A program made the translations under genes and the position numbers. From Bradyrhizobium sp. Leo170 (GTDB lineage Bacteria; Pseudomonadota; Alphaproteobacteria; Rhizobiales; Xanthobacteraceae), in NCBI RefSeq assembly GCF_004296405.1, contig NZ_PSRR01000025.1, positions 1-43,432 of the forward strand: DNA of 43,432 bases, written 5' to 3'. This document shows positions 1-7,386 of this stretch, one piece after another (position 1 is the stretch's first letter; each line of letters begins with the position of its first letter). Below the pieces are notes generated by a model. That model searched no databases. It was not told where the DNA came from and worked only from the letters and a program-made list of their open reading frames with translations.

Positions 1-87
1 ACTTTCATCCCTCAGGTTTGTCGGCCTCCCAATTGGGAACGAACCTAACGAATGTTGGTTGCCACGCATTGGCGCGACGAGGCGGCA

Positions 88-243
88 ATGTGCGAGAAAT
101 GCGTCGAGATAGATGAGAAGATCGAGCACTACCGCGCCCTTCTCTCCCGTGTCACTGATCAGTTGGCTAGCGAGGGAATAGCTCAACTCATCGCTGACCT
201 ACTTGCTGAAAAGGTCGCTCTTCATCCGGAGCAAGACGAGTAA
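88..243 (+). CDS. Small CxxC protein of unknown function (51 aa)
   Basis: A 51-residue acidic, helical protein that begins Met-Cys-Glu-Lys-Cys, so it carries a CxxC pair at its very N-terminus, followed by a predicted amphipathic helix and a Leu/Ala-rich second helix. The ATG at 88 is preferred over the upstream ATG at 52 because a GAGG Shine-Dalgarno-like sequence lies about 7 nt before it and the upstream codons look non-coding. I recall similar short MCEKC-type proteins as common in Bradyrhizobium genomes, but no function is known to me. It is convergent with the 264-aa HTH gene and ends right at a strong hairpin. It could bind metal through the two cysteines, but that is inference. Confidence 0.55.
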   Translation: MCEKCVEIDEKIEHYRALLSRVTDQLASEGIAQLIADLLAEKVALHPEQDE

Positions 244-263
244 GGCCGCCTCAGTTGGCGGCC
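244..263. terminator. Convergent terminator hairpin
   Basis: A perfect 7-bp stem (GGCCGCC / GGCGGCC) with a 6-nt loop starts immediately after the TAA of the small CxxC gene. It lies between convergent genes and could serve both. There is no long T-run on either strand, so termination efficiency is uncertain. Confidence 0.45.
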
Positions 264-292
264 CCTCCTGCTTATTCGGGCGCGGCCCTCGC

Positions 293-1087
293 CTATGCCG
301 CCATGTCCGCAGCATCCCGCTTGGCATACTCGGCCATCAATTTGACGATAGCGCCGTCAACCAGCCTTATAGCCATGCGCTCGCCGCTCTTGGCACTGAG
401 CCCCAGTTCCTCGCCGATCTCCTCCGCGGTGAGCGTTCCCAGTGCCAGCTCCAAGACGCGGCAAACCTCCCGGCCAAGTCGCCGCTTCATGGCAACATGG
501 TCCATGCGCCGGGCTGCTTCGTCGTCGGCGTCGGGCAATTCATCGGGCATGCTGTAGCCGGAATCCATAGCAACGCTGGCCTTGTCCTCGGCTGGGCCGC
601 GCGGCTCCGAGAACACCTCTTCGAGTGAGCGGTATCTACCGCGAACCTTCACGGCGATAATCTTGCCGTGGTCGCCATACAGAATGCGGTTCGCTTTCTC
701 TGGCCTGCCGGCCTTCCGGTCTTCTTCATCGGCCTCCCATGCTGCCATGATATCGTCGCCGTCCGGTACCTCCTCGCCCAGCCGGCTGTCGACGCGGCTG
801 ATCTCGGTGCGGCCGGTATCGTCGACCGGGCTGTTGTCGTTGGCGGCATGCAGGCTGCCCTCGGGCAGTGACACGCCCTCGTCCTCTGCGTAGCGCTCCA
901 ATGCCTGAATCTCTCGCCAGGCATCAGCTCGCTTGAGCCGACCGAACGTCGGCCAGTCCCGGTTGCGAAAGCGTACCTCGCGGCTGTCGTCTTGCTTGGC
1001 GCGCTGCTGGGCTAGGATGCGGCGATGTTCTTCCGGGTTGCGCGGTTGGTTGTCGTTTGCTGGTTTATTCACGTGATGTGCACCCAT
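293..1087 (-). CDS. Phage-like protein with C-terminal helix-turn-helix (264 aa)
   Basis: A 264-residue hydrophilic, acidic protein. Residues 1-60 are rich in Asn, Gln and Arg. Residues 80-190 look like a low-complexity acidic linker. Residues about 205-255 resemble a sigma-region-4-like helix-turn-helix (TLTAEEIGEELGLS followed by a second helix). This suggests DNA binding, perhaps a late or replication-linked regulator of the element. I do not recognise the family. The start is uncertain: the ATG at 1087 and an in-frame GTG at 1072 both lack a good ribosome binding site. It is transcribed in the same direction as the replication gene upstream, from which 173 nt separate it. Confidence 0.5.
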   Translation of the reverse strand: MGAHHVNKPANDNQPRNPEEHRRILAQQRAKQDDSREVRFRNRDWPTFGRLKRADAWREIQALERYAEDEGVSLPEGSLHAANDNSPVDDTGRTEISRVDSRLGEEVPDGDDIMAAWEADEEDRKAGRPEKANRILYGDHGKIIAVKVRGRYRSLEEVFSEPRGPAEDKASVAMDSGYSMPDELPDADDEAARRMDHVAMKRRLGREVCRVLELALGTLTAEEIGEELGLSAKSGERMAIRLVDGAIVKLMAEYAKRDAADMAA

Positions 1088-1260
1088 GAAGGGTTTCGTT
1101 TTTGCCGCTTAGCGGTCTTGGTGTGGCCGGTTGCCGGCTGCACACAAACTGGAAAAATAATCTGAAAACCTGCGGGATGACGCGTTCGAGGGCGCCACTG
1201 GTGTGAGGATTGAGAGGTGCTAGAGTGTTGGGGCGGCCCCCGTGTAGTCGCACACGACCG
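1088..1260. other. Intergenic spacer in the element
   Basis: 173 nt between the replication gene and the HTH gene. It holds small GC dyads (CCGCTTAGCGG near 1107-1117, GCCGG repeats near 1126-1138) and an AT-rich patch near 1150-1167. No ORF in it looks coding. It may hold the HTH gene's promoter, but no clear -35/-10 pair was found. Confidence 0.3.
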
Positions 1261-2565
1261 TCACGCTGCGTCGTCCTCCTCATATTCGGCGCCCATCCAT
1301 GCCGGCCAGTCGCCGGGCCGCGGTGGTAGGGGTGCCGGCAGCGTTACCGCTGGTGCGCGATGCTCTGGTTCCGATCCCGGTGCTGGCTCGGGCTCGTCAG
1401 GCGGCTCGTTTTCGTCGGGCAAATGCCAAAGCACCGACTCGCCTGCCTCTTCGCTGATGCCGATTATGCGGCCAATCCATTCCCCGATAGGATTCACAAT
1501 GCCATGTTCTTCGCCAAACGCGTCCCGACAAAGCTCGCGATACTCGGCCGCGTCTGCACCTTCAGCGTACTCCGCGTCAGCCTGCACGACATGAAGTCGC
1601 CGCGTGAATTCATGCTCGCCATCCAAGGCCCGGAAGGTGAACGTCTCAAAGTAGCTTTTGAATGGGCTGCCTTCATCGACACGCTCAACGATTGTGTATC
1701 TTCGGATGTCGCTGCCGCGCTTGGCGACCTTCAGCTTGGCCTTGCCGCGCTCGACCTTCCGGAATCCGCGAGGCGCGTCCTCGTCAAACCTTTCGTCGCG
1801 CAACCACACGGCCAGGGTATACCGCGGTGCATTCGGCTTGCCTTGAGCGGCCCATGACGCCTGCCAAGCCGTAGCGGCTCGGATCACGGCGACAAGGTTG
1901 GTGCCGGCCGGGAGAGCGGCCCATGCCGCAAGCGCCTCCTTCTTCCCCTTGGCATAGGCATAGGCGCGCCACAGGGCTTCAAATGTTGGATCGGCTTGAG
2001 AGTGCTGTAACTCTTCTTGCGCCGCCCCCGCCGTGGCGGCCGACAGGCCAGCCAAAGGCGGCGCCGTAGGCGCGGCGCAATCACCATCTACCTTTCCTGA
2101 AGCCGGCTTGTAAGCCGGTTCAGGTAGGTAGGATTCAGTGGTCATTTCGCCACCACTAGCGCCCTTTAGTGGTGTCGTTTCGACCACCAGGGCGGTGGTC
2201 ATTTCGCCACCACTAAGAGCATCATCCTTTGTGGTGGCCGTTTGCACACCGCTAGCGGTTGTCACCCACCTAGGCACGTACTCGGAGGGGCGCGTTCCGG
2301 CATACTTCACGCGCGTGACATGTCCCCAATTGGTCAGTTCGCGGCACGCTTTGACGACGGCTTTTCGGTCGAGGCCCGTGGCTTTTTGGATGTACGAGAG
2401 ACTGGCGCGACAGTTGCCGTGCTTTTGCCAGTATGAATTGATGATTACCCAGCCAGCCTTCATGTGTCGTCCGGTGGTGCGCCGGTCGGCGGCAATCGCG
2501 CCAAGCGTCCACCACTGCGAAAGCAAATCGCCGGGTTTGGCGGTGCGCTGCTTAGCGTCGCTCAT
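1261..2565 (-). CDS. Phage/plasmid-type replication initiator (lambda O-like organisation)
   Basis: A 434-residue protein. Residues about 10-90 form a winged-helix-type domain (SYIQKATGLDRKAVVKACRE is the helix-turn-helix part). Residues about 100-170 are a Gly/Thr/Ala-rich linker. Residues about 180-250 match a module I know from phage replication proteins: an FEALWRAY start, the KGKKEALAAW helix, then a Trp-Leu-Arg-Asp-Glu-Arg-Phe end. A charged 150-residue tail closes it. ATG 2565 is chosen because it overlaps the preceding gene's end by 14 nt, which suggests translational coupling; the 17 codons upstream look like read-through. The linker DNA carries palindromic repeats, as lambda O carries its origin. 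The likely role is to bind that origin and recruit a host or phage helicase loader. The function is inferred from architecture. Confidence 0.65.
   Translation of the reverse strand: MSDAKQRTAKPGDLLSQWWTLGAIAADRRTTGRHMKAGWVIINSYWQKHGNCRASLSYIQKATGLDRKAVVKACRELTNWGHVTRVKYAGTRPSEYVPRWVTTASGVQTATTKDDALSGGEMTTALVVETTPLKGASGGEMTTESYLPEPAYKPASGKVDGDCAAPTAPPLAGLSAATAGAAQEELQHSQADPTFEALWRAYAYAKGKKEALAAWAALPAGTNLVAVIRAATAWQASWAAQGKPNAPRYTLAVWLRDERFDEDAPRGFRKVERGKAKLKVAKRGSDIRRYTIVERVDEGSPFKSYFETFTFRALDGEHEFTRRLHVVQADAEYAEGADAAEYRELCRDAFGEEHGIVNPIGEWIGRIIGISEEAGESVLWHLPDENEPPDEPEPAPGSEPEHRAPAVTLPAPLPPRPGDWPAWMGAEYEEDDAA
2103..2118. repeat. Perfect 7-bp palindrome beside the iterons
   Basis: CCGGCTT-GT-AAGCCGG lies 18 nt from the iteron cluster on the downstream side of the gene. 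A G-T wobble followed by an A-T pair extends the stem. It could be part of the putative origin or a chance coding palindrome. Confidence 0.35.
2137..2255. repeat. Palindromic iterons inside the replication gene (putative origin)
   Basis: Three 21-bp imperfect palindromes fit the pattern RGTGGT-N9-ACCACY at 2137-2157 (perfect 6-bp arms), 2168-2188 and 2194-2214; a degraded fourth is at about 2231-2253. Copies 1 and 3 share almost their whole sequence, including the CATTTCGCC core. Centre-to-centre distances are 31 and 26 bp. Copy 2 is out of codon phase with copies 1 and 3, so a repeated peptide cannot explain all of them. In lambdoid phages the initiator gene carries its own iterons in the linker region; here the repeats cover codons about 104-143, between the winged helix and the C-terminal module. 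That makes an origin the best guess. Confidence 0.55.
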
Positions 2566-2773
2566 GCTGACACTCTCCGACCGCAACCGCGGCGCGCGCC
2601 AGGCTATCGGCAACACTGCGGTCGAAGGTCAGCGAGTGACCAAAAACACGCAGCGAGCCGTCAGTCTTGCGAATGACGGAAACATCCATTGCCCGAACTC
2701 CGGGCGCAATCTCAACGTCGATAGAGGCAAAGCGCCTTCCGCCCGAACATGGGCGCAGATTAAGTATCTTCAC
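2552..2773 (-). CDS. Small element protein, coupled to the replication gene (73 aa)
   Basis: A 73-residue protein starting at GTG 2773 has a good AGGA ribosome site 6 nt upstream. An upstream ATG at 2812 would give 86 residues but would overlap the preceding gene and shows no such site. The sequence alternates hydrophobic and charged residues (VSVIRKTDGSLRVFG) in a pattern that suggests a small beta-strand-rich fold. It starts 13 nt after the 61-aa gene and its end overlaps the replication gene start by 14 nt, so the three are probably translated from one message. I do not recognise the family. Its place suggests an accessory role in element replication or control. Confidence 0.5.
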   Translation of the reverse strand: MKILNLRPCSGGRRFASIDVEIAPGVRAMDVSVIRKTDGSLRVFGHSLTFDRSVADSLARAAVAVGECQHERR

Positions 2774-2786
2774 GATCAATCCTGTT

Positions 2787-2972
2787 TTAGGAAATCCCCG
2801 AAAGAGCCCCATCCACGGCTGCCTTCACTTCGGACAGCCACTCGCTCGGCATCTCGGAAAGATGCGCCGTGCGCCATTCGGCGTCGTCACGACCGATCAA
2901 GACCTTGACGGTCACTGAATCCCCGCCTGCATAGTAGAGGTCGTCGACGTAGCTTCCGTCCCGCATAACCAT
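2787..2972 (-). CDS. Small acidic element protein (61 aa)
   Basis: A 61-residue protein, the first gene of a three-gene minus-strand unit that leads into the replication initiator. A GAGGAG ribosome site lies about 9 nt before the ATG at 2972; a second in-frame ATG is at 2966. The composition is balanced and protein-like (paired Trp, Val-rich strand, then an amphipathic helix ending AAVDGALSG). No family is recognised. The two dyads at 2995-3032 just upstream make this the likely first gene under operator control. Confidence 0.5.
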   Translation of the reverse strand: MVMRDGSYVDDLYYAGGDSVTVKVLIGRDDAEWRTAHLSEMPSEWLSEVKAAVDGALSGIS

Positions 2973-2994
2973 CCCGCTCTGCTCCTCGCTTAGG

Positions 2995-3010
2995 ACTAAT
3001 ACCGATTAGT
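2995..3010. promoter_or_regulatory. Dyad, candidate operator of the element
   Basis: ACTAAT-ACCG-ATTAGT is a perfect 6-bp inverted repeat located 23 nt upstream of the first gene of the replication unit. Its size and position fit a site for a dimeric phage-type repressor. No repressor gene is in the window, so the role is inferred. Confidence 0.35.
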
Positions 3011-3032
3011 GCGCCTTTGCAGGCGAAGGCGC
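3011..3032. promoter_or_regulatory. Second dyad, hairpin next to the operator
   Basis: GCGCCTT-N8-AAGGCGC is a perfect 7-bp inverted repeat that directly touches the dyad at 2995-3010. It could be a second protein site or an RNA hairpin in the leader of the replication unit. Confidence 0.35.
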
Positions 3033-3356
3033 TAAAAGCTGACCTCAACAGATATGGTGGGCGGCGCGGGAAAACTGCGAGAAAAATTACGGGTTGCGGC
3101 TGTGCCGCGGTGCACTCGGCTAAGGGGCCGATCGTGCTTGGGATGGAGAGATAGGTCGCGTCAGCGAGAACGGTAAAGCGCCGACTGAGATATTTGGTGG
3201 TCAAGGGCGGTGAACAGTGCCCCCCCCGAACGCGCCGTGAACGCGCCAAACGATTCCGGGACTTTTTCCGGGACTCTGCGCTGCCAATCCGGGATTTTTT
3301 GCCCGGTTTTGAGCGGTTTTTGTTCACGGCGCCCATGATGGCCGCGCCAAAAACCT
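3033..3356. other. Non-coding end region of the element
   Basis: 324 nt without a convincing gene on either strand. ORFs that cross it have improbable composition and are shadows. The region carries a C8 run near 3221-3228, short direct repeats at 3254-3300, and T-rich stretches. Such a gene-free terminal segment with short repeats, next to a broken host gene, fits the attachment-site arm of an integrated element. No integrase gene is in the window. Confidence 0.4.
3254..3300 (+). repeat. Short direct repeats near the element end
   Basis: The motif TCCGGGAYT occurs at 3255, 3267 and 3288, twice followed by a run of T (TTCCGGGACTTTTT and ATCCGGGATTTTTT). A related GCCCGGTTTT follows at about 3301. 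The copies lie about 120-160 bp from the comEC junction, a distance at which tyrosine-integrase arm-type sites occur. This is only positional support. Confidence 0.35.
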
Positions 3357-4640
3357 TCAACAATTCAACGGGTTTATGGGTCGAAACGCGGTCCACGCGA
3401 CTGGCGCATTCCAGTTCTGGAAGCTTGGATGCACCAGCGCCTCCGGCGCGATCGCGAGCACGATCATGGCCGCGACCGCGAGCGTCCGGAACGTCACCGC
3501 GCGGCGGTCGACCATGACGGCGATCAGCACCACTGCGGTCATGAGGAACGAGCGCTGCGTCGCGACCTCCGCACCCGACAGCAGAAGATAGAAGGCGGCC
3601 GCCACGAGCGCCGCCGCGGCAGACCATTTCTTGATCGGAAAGCCCACGGTGAGCACCGGAAACAGCGCAAGCAGCGCGCGAACCGCGAAGAAGACCACGC
3701 CCGCGACCACGGCCATGTGGTAGCCCGAGATCGACAGCACGTGCCCGAGCCCCGAGATGAACATCGCATCATTCACCGGCTCGGAGATCGCATCGCGCCG
3801 GCCGGTCAGGAGTGCGGTCGCGATCGCGCGATTGTCGCCTTCGAGCACGTTGCGGATCCGCGCATCGATCGCATCGCGCATGCCCTGCATGAAGGCCGCA
3901 TAGCGCAGCGTAAATCCGCGGCCTTCCGGCGGCGCGGTCGTCTTGATGGCGCCGAGTACGAAACCGGACGCGCCGATGCCCTGGAAATAGAGATCGCGGC
4001 CAAAATCGTAGCTCCCGGGCCGCAGAGGAGCGAGCGGCGGCTGCAGCCGCGCCTTCAATTCGACGAAGCTGCCGACTTCGGGGGCAGTGCCCTTCTTCAC
4101 CGACAGCCGAACGCGCTCAAGTTTCGGCGTGCCGCGCTGGCTTTCGATGCTTGCGACGCGCAGCACGAAACGGTCGGTGCGCTCGCGGATGTCACGCGTC
4201 TCGACAAATCCGGTGAGTGACACCGAGAACATCGGCCGCGCCAGCACGCCATGCGCGACCCGCGCGGTTCGCCAGGTGGCAACCGCAAAACCCGCCGCAA
4301 CGGCGGCAATCATGACGGCGACAGCGAACGCCTGCCGTCGCCTGAGCAGGAACGCGACAGCGCACAGCGCGATCGCGACGATGACCGCGACCGACAGCAC
4401 CGGCTCATGGTCGGCGGCGAAGTAGAGCGCGATGCCGCTGCCGAACGCGACCGGCACCCAGGGCAGAAGCCGTCCGGCGCCCGCTTCGGCGCCGGCCCAC
4501 TGGCGCAACGTCTCGACGATTGGCGGCCAGGCGCCGACGCCGATCGGGGCATACCCACCCGCCGGCGCCATCGCCTCGCGCGGCGGCCAGGTGCCGGCAT
4601 AGCCGCGCCTGCCGCCCGGCGTCCTGCCCTCGTCCGACAT
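3357..4640 (-). pseudogene. comEC: comEC/rec2, truncated by an integrated element
   Basis: N-terminal part of ComEC, the inner-membrane channel that passes single-stranded DNA into the cytoplasm during natural transformation. Residues 60-120 hold membrane helices, about 130-235 the soluble DUF4131 domain, and from 255 the Competence domain begins with its signature SGLGHVLSISGYH (296-308) and ATQRSFLM (361-367). Family members continue after the Pro-Ser-Phe-Gln at 405-408 with Leu/Met-Ser-Phe; here 19 unrelated residues follow and then a stop. The rest of the Competence domain and the C-terminal beta-lactamase-like domain are absent, leaving 427 of roughly 700-800 residues. The protein is almost certainly non-functional as a channel. 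The 5' part reads cleanly, so the break looks recent. Confidence 0.85.
3409..3422. other. Dyad at the comEC/element junction (candidate att core)
   Basis: TTCCAG-TT-CTGGAA is a perfect 6-bp inverted repeat. ComEC homology ends at the Phe-Gln codons, which are one half of the dyad (3422-3417, minus strand); the other half lies in foreign sequence. Core sites of tyrosine recombinases are often such inverted repeats, so this may be the crossover site. Confidence 0.4.
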
Positions 4641-5043
4641 CCTGCGCCCTGGACTGCCCCTGGTTTCCGCAAAGCTACCGGAAGCAGGTATCCACGGGAT
4701 AGCGGAACAGATGCGAACGTCGTGCCGGTGGCGCTCCCAATCCTAGCGCTGGCTCTTTAGCCAGCTTCAAACCCGACTGCGCCGAAAGTCTCATAAGGCC
4801 GCAGTCTCATTGAGGATTAGACTGTGGCTGCGCCTCCGCCCGGACAGACGGGATGAGGCAGTGGTGGCTCGCGGTTCGAAGACCGCTGGAGCCCTTCTCA
4901 GGTGGTTCAAGGCTTCCCTGAGACCGGCGTTGCGGACGCAACTCGCAAATCAAGCCTGTAGCGTCGCGCATCACGCGTACTCCGCGAGCGAATAGAGCGC
5001 TGAAAAACGCGAGGAGAAGTCATTGAACTAATGGGAGCAGCAC
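4641..5043. other. Divergent intergenic region between comEC and the MHS transporter
   Basis: 403 nt between divergently transcribed comEC and the transporter gene. No coding sequence is supported. It holds a perfect hairpin GCTGGCT-CTTT-AGCCAGC at 4748-4765 and GC-rich sequence that may be decayed coding DNA. Both promoters should be here, but no convincing sigma-70 pair was identified. Confidence 0.35.
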
Positions 5044-6372
5044 ATGGCAATTCAGGTACCGAGCGATTTTCGCCGCGTGATTGTTGCCGCGTCGGTCGGA
5101 AACATCATCGAATGGTATGACTTCTATATCTTTGGCAGCCTGGCCGCCGTTCTGTCGGTCAAGTTCTTCGAACAATCCCACCCCGTCGCAGCCCTGCTGA
5201 GCACGATCGCCCTGTTCACTGCAGGATTCCTGATCCGTCCGCTCGGAGCATTCCTCTTTGGATGGATGGGCGACCGGGTCGGCCGCAAATATACGTTTCT
5301 CATCACGCTCACCGGAATGGGACTGGGAACGGGCGCGATCGGCCTGATCCCGACTTATCAGTCGATCGGTCTCACCGCCGCGTTCGTGCTGTTCGGGCTA
5401 CGCATGATCCAGGGCCTGTGCCTGGGTGGCGAATATGGCGGCGCCATCACCTATGTTGCCGAGCATGTGCCCGACGATAGACGCGGCTACTACACCGGCT
5501 GGCTCCAGACCTCGCCGACGCTCGGGATCGTGGTGTCGCTGGCCGTGATCATTCTGACCCGGATCTATTTCGGCGATCAGGCCTTCAACGAATGGGGATG
5601 GCGCGTTCCGTTCCTGCTCTCATTCCTGCTGGTGGCCATCGCCATCTACATCCGCCTCCAGCTCCAGGAGACGCCGATCTTCCAGGAGATCAAGGCCCGT
5701 GGGCAGATGACCAGGAACCCCTGGAAGGAAGCGTTCCTTAGCTCGAACATCAAATACATCGGAATCGCCATCATCGTCCTGATCGGACAGGGCGTAGTCT
5801 GGTACAGCGGACAGTTCTGGGCGCTGTACTTCCTGCAGCAGGTCTCCAAGGTGGACGCTCTGACCTCGGCCTACATCGTCGGGGCCGCGCTGCTACTTGC
5901 GACGCCGAGCCTGATCTTCTTTGGCTGGCTGTCGGACCTGATCGGCCGCAAGCCGGTGATCCTGGGAGGCATGCTGCTTGCCGCGATCACCTACTATCCG
6001 CTGTATCTGTGGCTCGGAACGGTCACGCAGCCCGGAAACATCAACTATCCGATCGCAGTCTTCATCATCTTCATCCTCGTCTGTTACGTCGGGATGGTGT
6101 ACGGGCCGGTCGGCGCGTTCCTGGCCGAATTCTTCCCCAGCAGGATCCGCTACACATCGGTATCGGTGCCGTATCACATCGGCAACGGCTGGGGCGGCGG
6201 CCTGGTGCCGTTCATTACCTCGGCGGCTTTCGCCGCCACCGGCAGCGTCGGCTACGCGCTGATCTATCCGATCGTAGTTCCCGCGGTCTGCTTCGTGCTC
6301 GCCGTTTTCCTGATGCCCGAGACACGCAAGATCAGCATCTGGCAACCGATAGAGCCTAAGACAGCGTCGTGA
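5044..6372 (+). CDS. MFS transporter, metabolite:H+ symporter (MHS) family
   Basis: A 442-residue major facilitator of the MHS type (relatives: ProP, ShiA, KgtP), which import small organic acids or betaines with protons across the inner membrane. Typical marks are NIIEWYDFYIFG in TM1, GDRVGRKYTF in the TM2-TM3 loop, RMIQGLCLGGEYGGA in TM4 and the GWLSDLIGRK repeat of the loop motif in the second half. Twelve hydrophobic segments can be counted. The length is normal for the core family. A GGGAGCAGCAC ribosome site precedes the ATG. The substrate cannot be told from sequence. It stands alone, followed by the convergent SPW-repeat gene, and is not in an operon with a catabolic gene that would hint at a substrate. 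Confidence 0.9.
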   Translation: MAIQVPSDFRRVIVAASVGNIIEWYDFYIFGSLAAVLSVKFFEQSHPVAALLSTIALFTAGFLIRPLGAFLFGWMGDRVGRKYTFLITLTGMGLGTGAIGLIPTYQSIGLTAAFVLFGLRMIQGLCLGGEYGGAITYVAEHVPDDRRGYYTGWLQTSPTLGIVVSLAVIILTRIYFGDQAFNEWGWRVPFLLSFLLVAIAIYIRLQLQETPIFQEIKARGQMTRNPWKEAFLSSNIKYIGIAIIVLIGQGVVWYSGQFWALYFLQQVSKVDALTSAYIVGAALLLATPSLIFFGWLSDLIGRKPVILGGMLLAAITYYPLYLWLGTVTQPGNINYPIAVFIIFILVCYVGMVYGPVGAFLAEFFPSRIRYTSVSVPYHIGNGWGGGLVPFITSAAFAATGSVGYALIYPIVVPAVCFVLAVFLMPETRKISIWQPIEPKTAS

Positions 6373-6477
6373 TCGAATAGCCTTGGTGCGGGGCCGTGAA
6401 GCCCTACGCTCCGCACAATTCCCGCCCCCCGGCCGCCACCAGATGGCGGTCGGTGCAAGGCCCGTTCGACTCCGTTC

Positions 6478-6840
6478 TCAGCCGGCGCGGTGATGCCAGC
6501 GATCGTGCCACCAGGTGGTGAAATCACGATCGGTCACCAGCTCCCAGCCAGCGAACAAGATCACCAATATGCCCGATAGCATGCTGCTTACCGTCGCCGA
6601 GACGTGCTCGTAGCCGACCGTCCAAGGTGCCAGCAACAGAGCCAGTCCGAGGAGCATCTCGCCCCATTCCTCCAGATAGGATGGAATGACAAATGCCTCG
6701 ATGGCAAACAGGATGACAGCCAACCCAAGCGCGATGGTTATCCAGACGGCCGCCCCGCCGAAGCCCAGGGCAAAGGGCGACACGACAAGCCATACACCCA
6801 CCAACAAGCTGGCAACGTCCTGCCAGTGTTGAATGCGCAT
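6478..6840 (-). CDS. SPW repeat-containing membrane protein
   Basis: A 120-residue integral membrane protein with four hydrophobic helices in two similar halves, each with the family's core motif: SPFALGF in the first and APWTVGY in the second. This fits the SPW repeat family (Ser-Pro-Trp), whose function is not established. The start ATG at 6840 has an excellent GGGGAGG ribosome site; a longer in-frame extension upstream is not protein-like. The C-terminus is rich in Trp and His (WWHDRWHHR). It is divergent from the 60-residue gene at 7088 across 247 nt that must contain both promoters. Confidence 0.8.
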   Translation of the reverse strand: MRIQHWQDVASLLVGVWLVVSPFALGFGGAAVWITIALGLAVILFAIEAFVIPSYLEEWGEMLLGLALLLAPWTVGYEHVSATVSSMLSGILVILFAGWELVTDRDFTTWWHDRWHHRAG

Positions 6841-7087
6841 GACGCTCACCTCCCCTCTCCCATAGATATGGTGAAGCGCCGCCGGAAAGACATCCGCCCG
6901 ACCTGCGTTGTGTTGCCGCTGCCCGTGTTCCGGAGCCGCTTCCCGGCCCCCCATCACGCGGAAAGCACTCTTGCAAGTGCGCCGCAGCAGGATGCACACT
7001 GCTGCGCTTAACCAGGTGTCAACGTCTACGGCTCTCGGCCCGACTGGAATTTCACGGTTGCGCCCGGAAGGAGAGGAGCATGACGCC

Positions 7088-7270
7088 ATGCGAGAAATCG
7101 AAATCCACGATTATGCGCGGCAGCTCTTGGAAGCACATGGCGCCAAGGCCATTGCGGAGGCTGCCCAGAACGCCATCGAGCTCGAAGCAAAGGGCGACGT
7201 CGAACTCGCCAAGACCTGGCGGCATATCGAAGACGCCATGAAGCTGATGCGCGGGCCGCACCAAAGCTGA
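7088..7270 (+). CDS. Conserved 60-aa protein upstream of glutamine synthetase
   Basis: A 60-residue soluble helical protein (REIEIHDYARQLLEAHG..., then a Trp-Arg-His-Ile-Glu helix). The ATG at 7088 is chosen because GGAGAGGAGC lies a proper distance upstream. It resembles small alphaproteobacterial proteins in which a residue-rich helix ends with a W-R-x-I pattern (DUF6961-like), though I am not certain of the family. It lies 116 nt before the glutamine synthetase gene on the same strand and may share its transcript. The function is unknown. Confidence 0.6.
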   Translation: MREIEIHDYARQLLEAHGAKAIAEAAQNAIELEAKGDVELAKTWRHIEDAMKLMRGPHQS

Positions 7271-7386
7271 GGGTGCCGGTGCGGCGACCGAGAAGGTGGA
7301 GCAGAATTCGTCGCAAACCGTTCTTGGTCGCGGCGGAGCGACAGCGTGATCTCTAATGACCGGCTCTCCATGACAGGAGCGAAGCC

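Noticed and set aside
1065..1283. 72-codon minus-strand frame upstream of the HTH gene
   Set aside because: It overlaps the replication gene end, has no ribosome site and no protein-like pattern.
2887..3627. 246-codon minus-strand frame across the comEC junction
   Set aside because: Low-complexity reading of both comEC and non-coding element DNA; the Lys-Lys-Ser-Arg repeats only reflect the DNA direct repeats.
4748..4765. Hairpin GCTGGCT-CTTT-AGCCAGC as a terminator
   Set aside because: It lies between divergent genes, so there is nothing to terminate, and no T-run follows; left as a note in the spacer entry.
4866..4910. GGTTCGAAGACC resembling a tRNA T-arm
   Set aside because: No acceptor stem, anticodon arm or proper T-arm pairing could be built around it.
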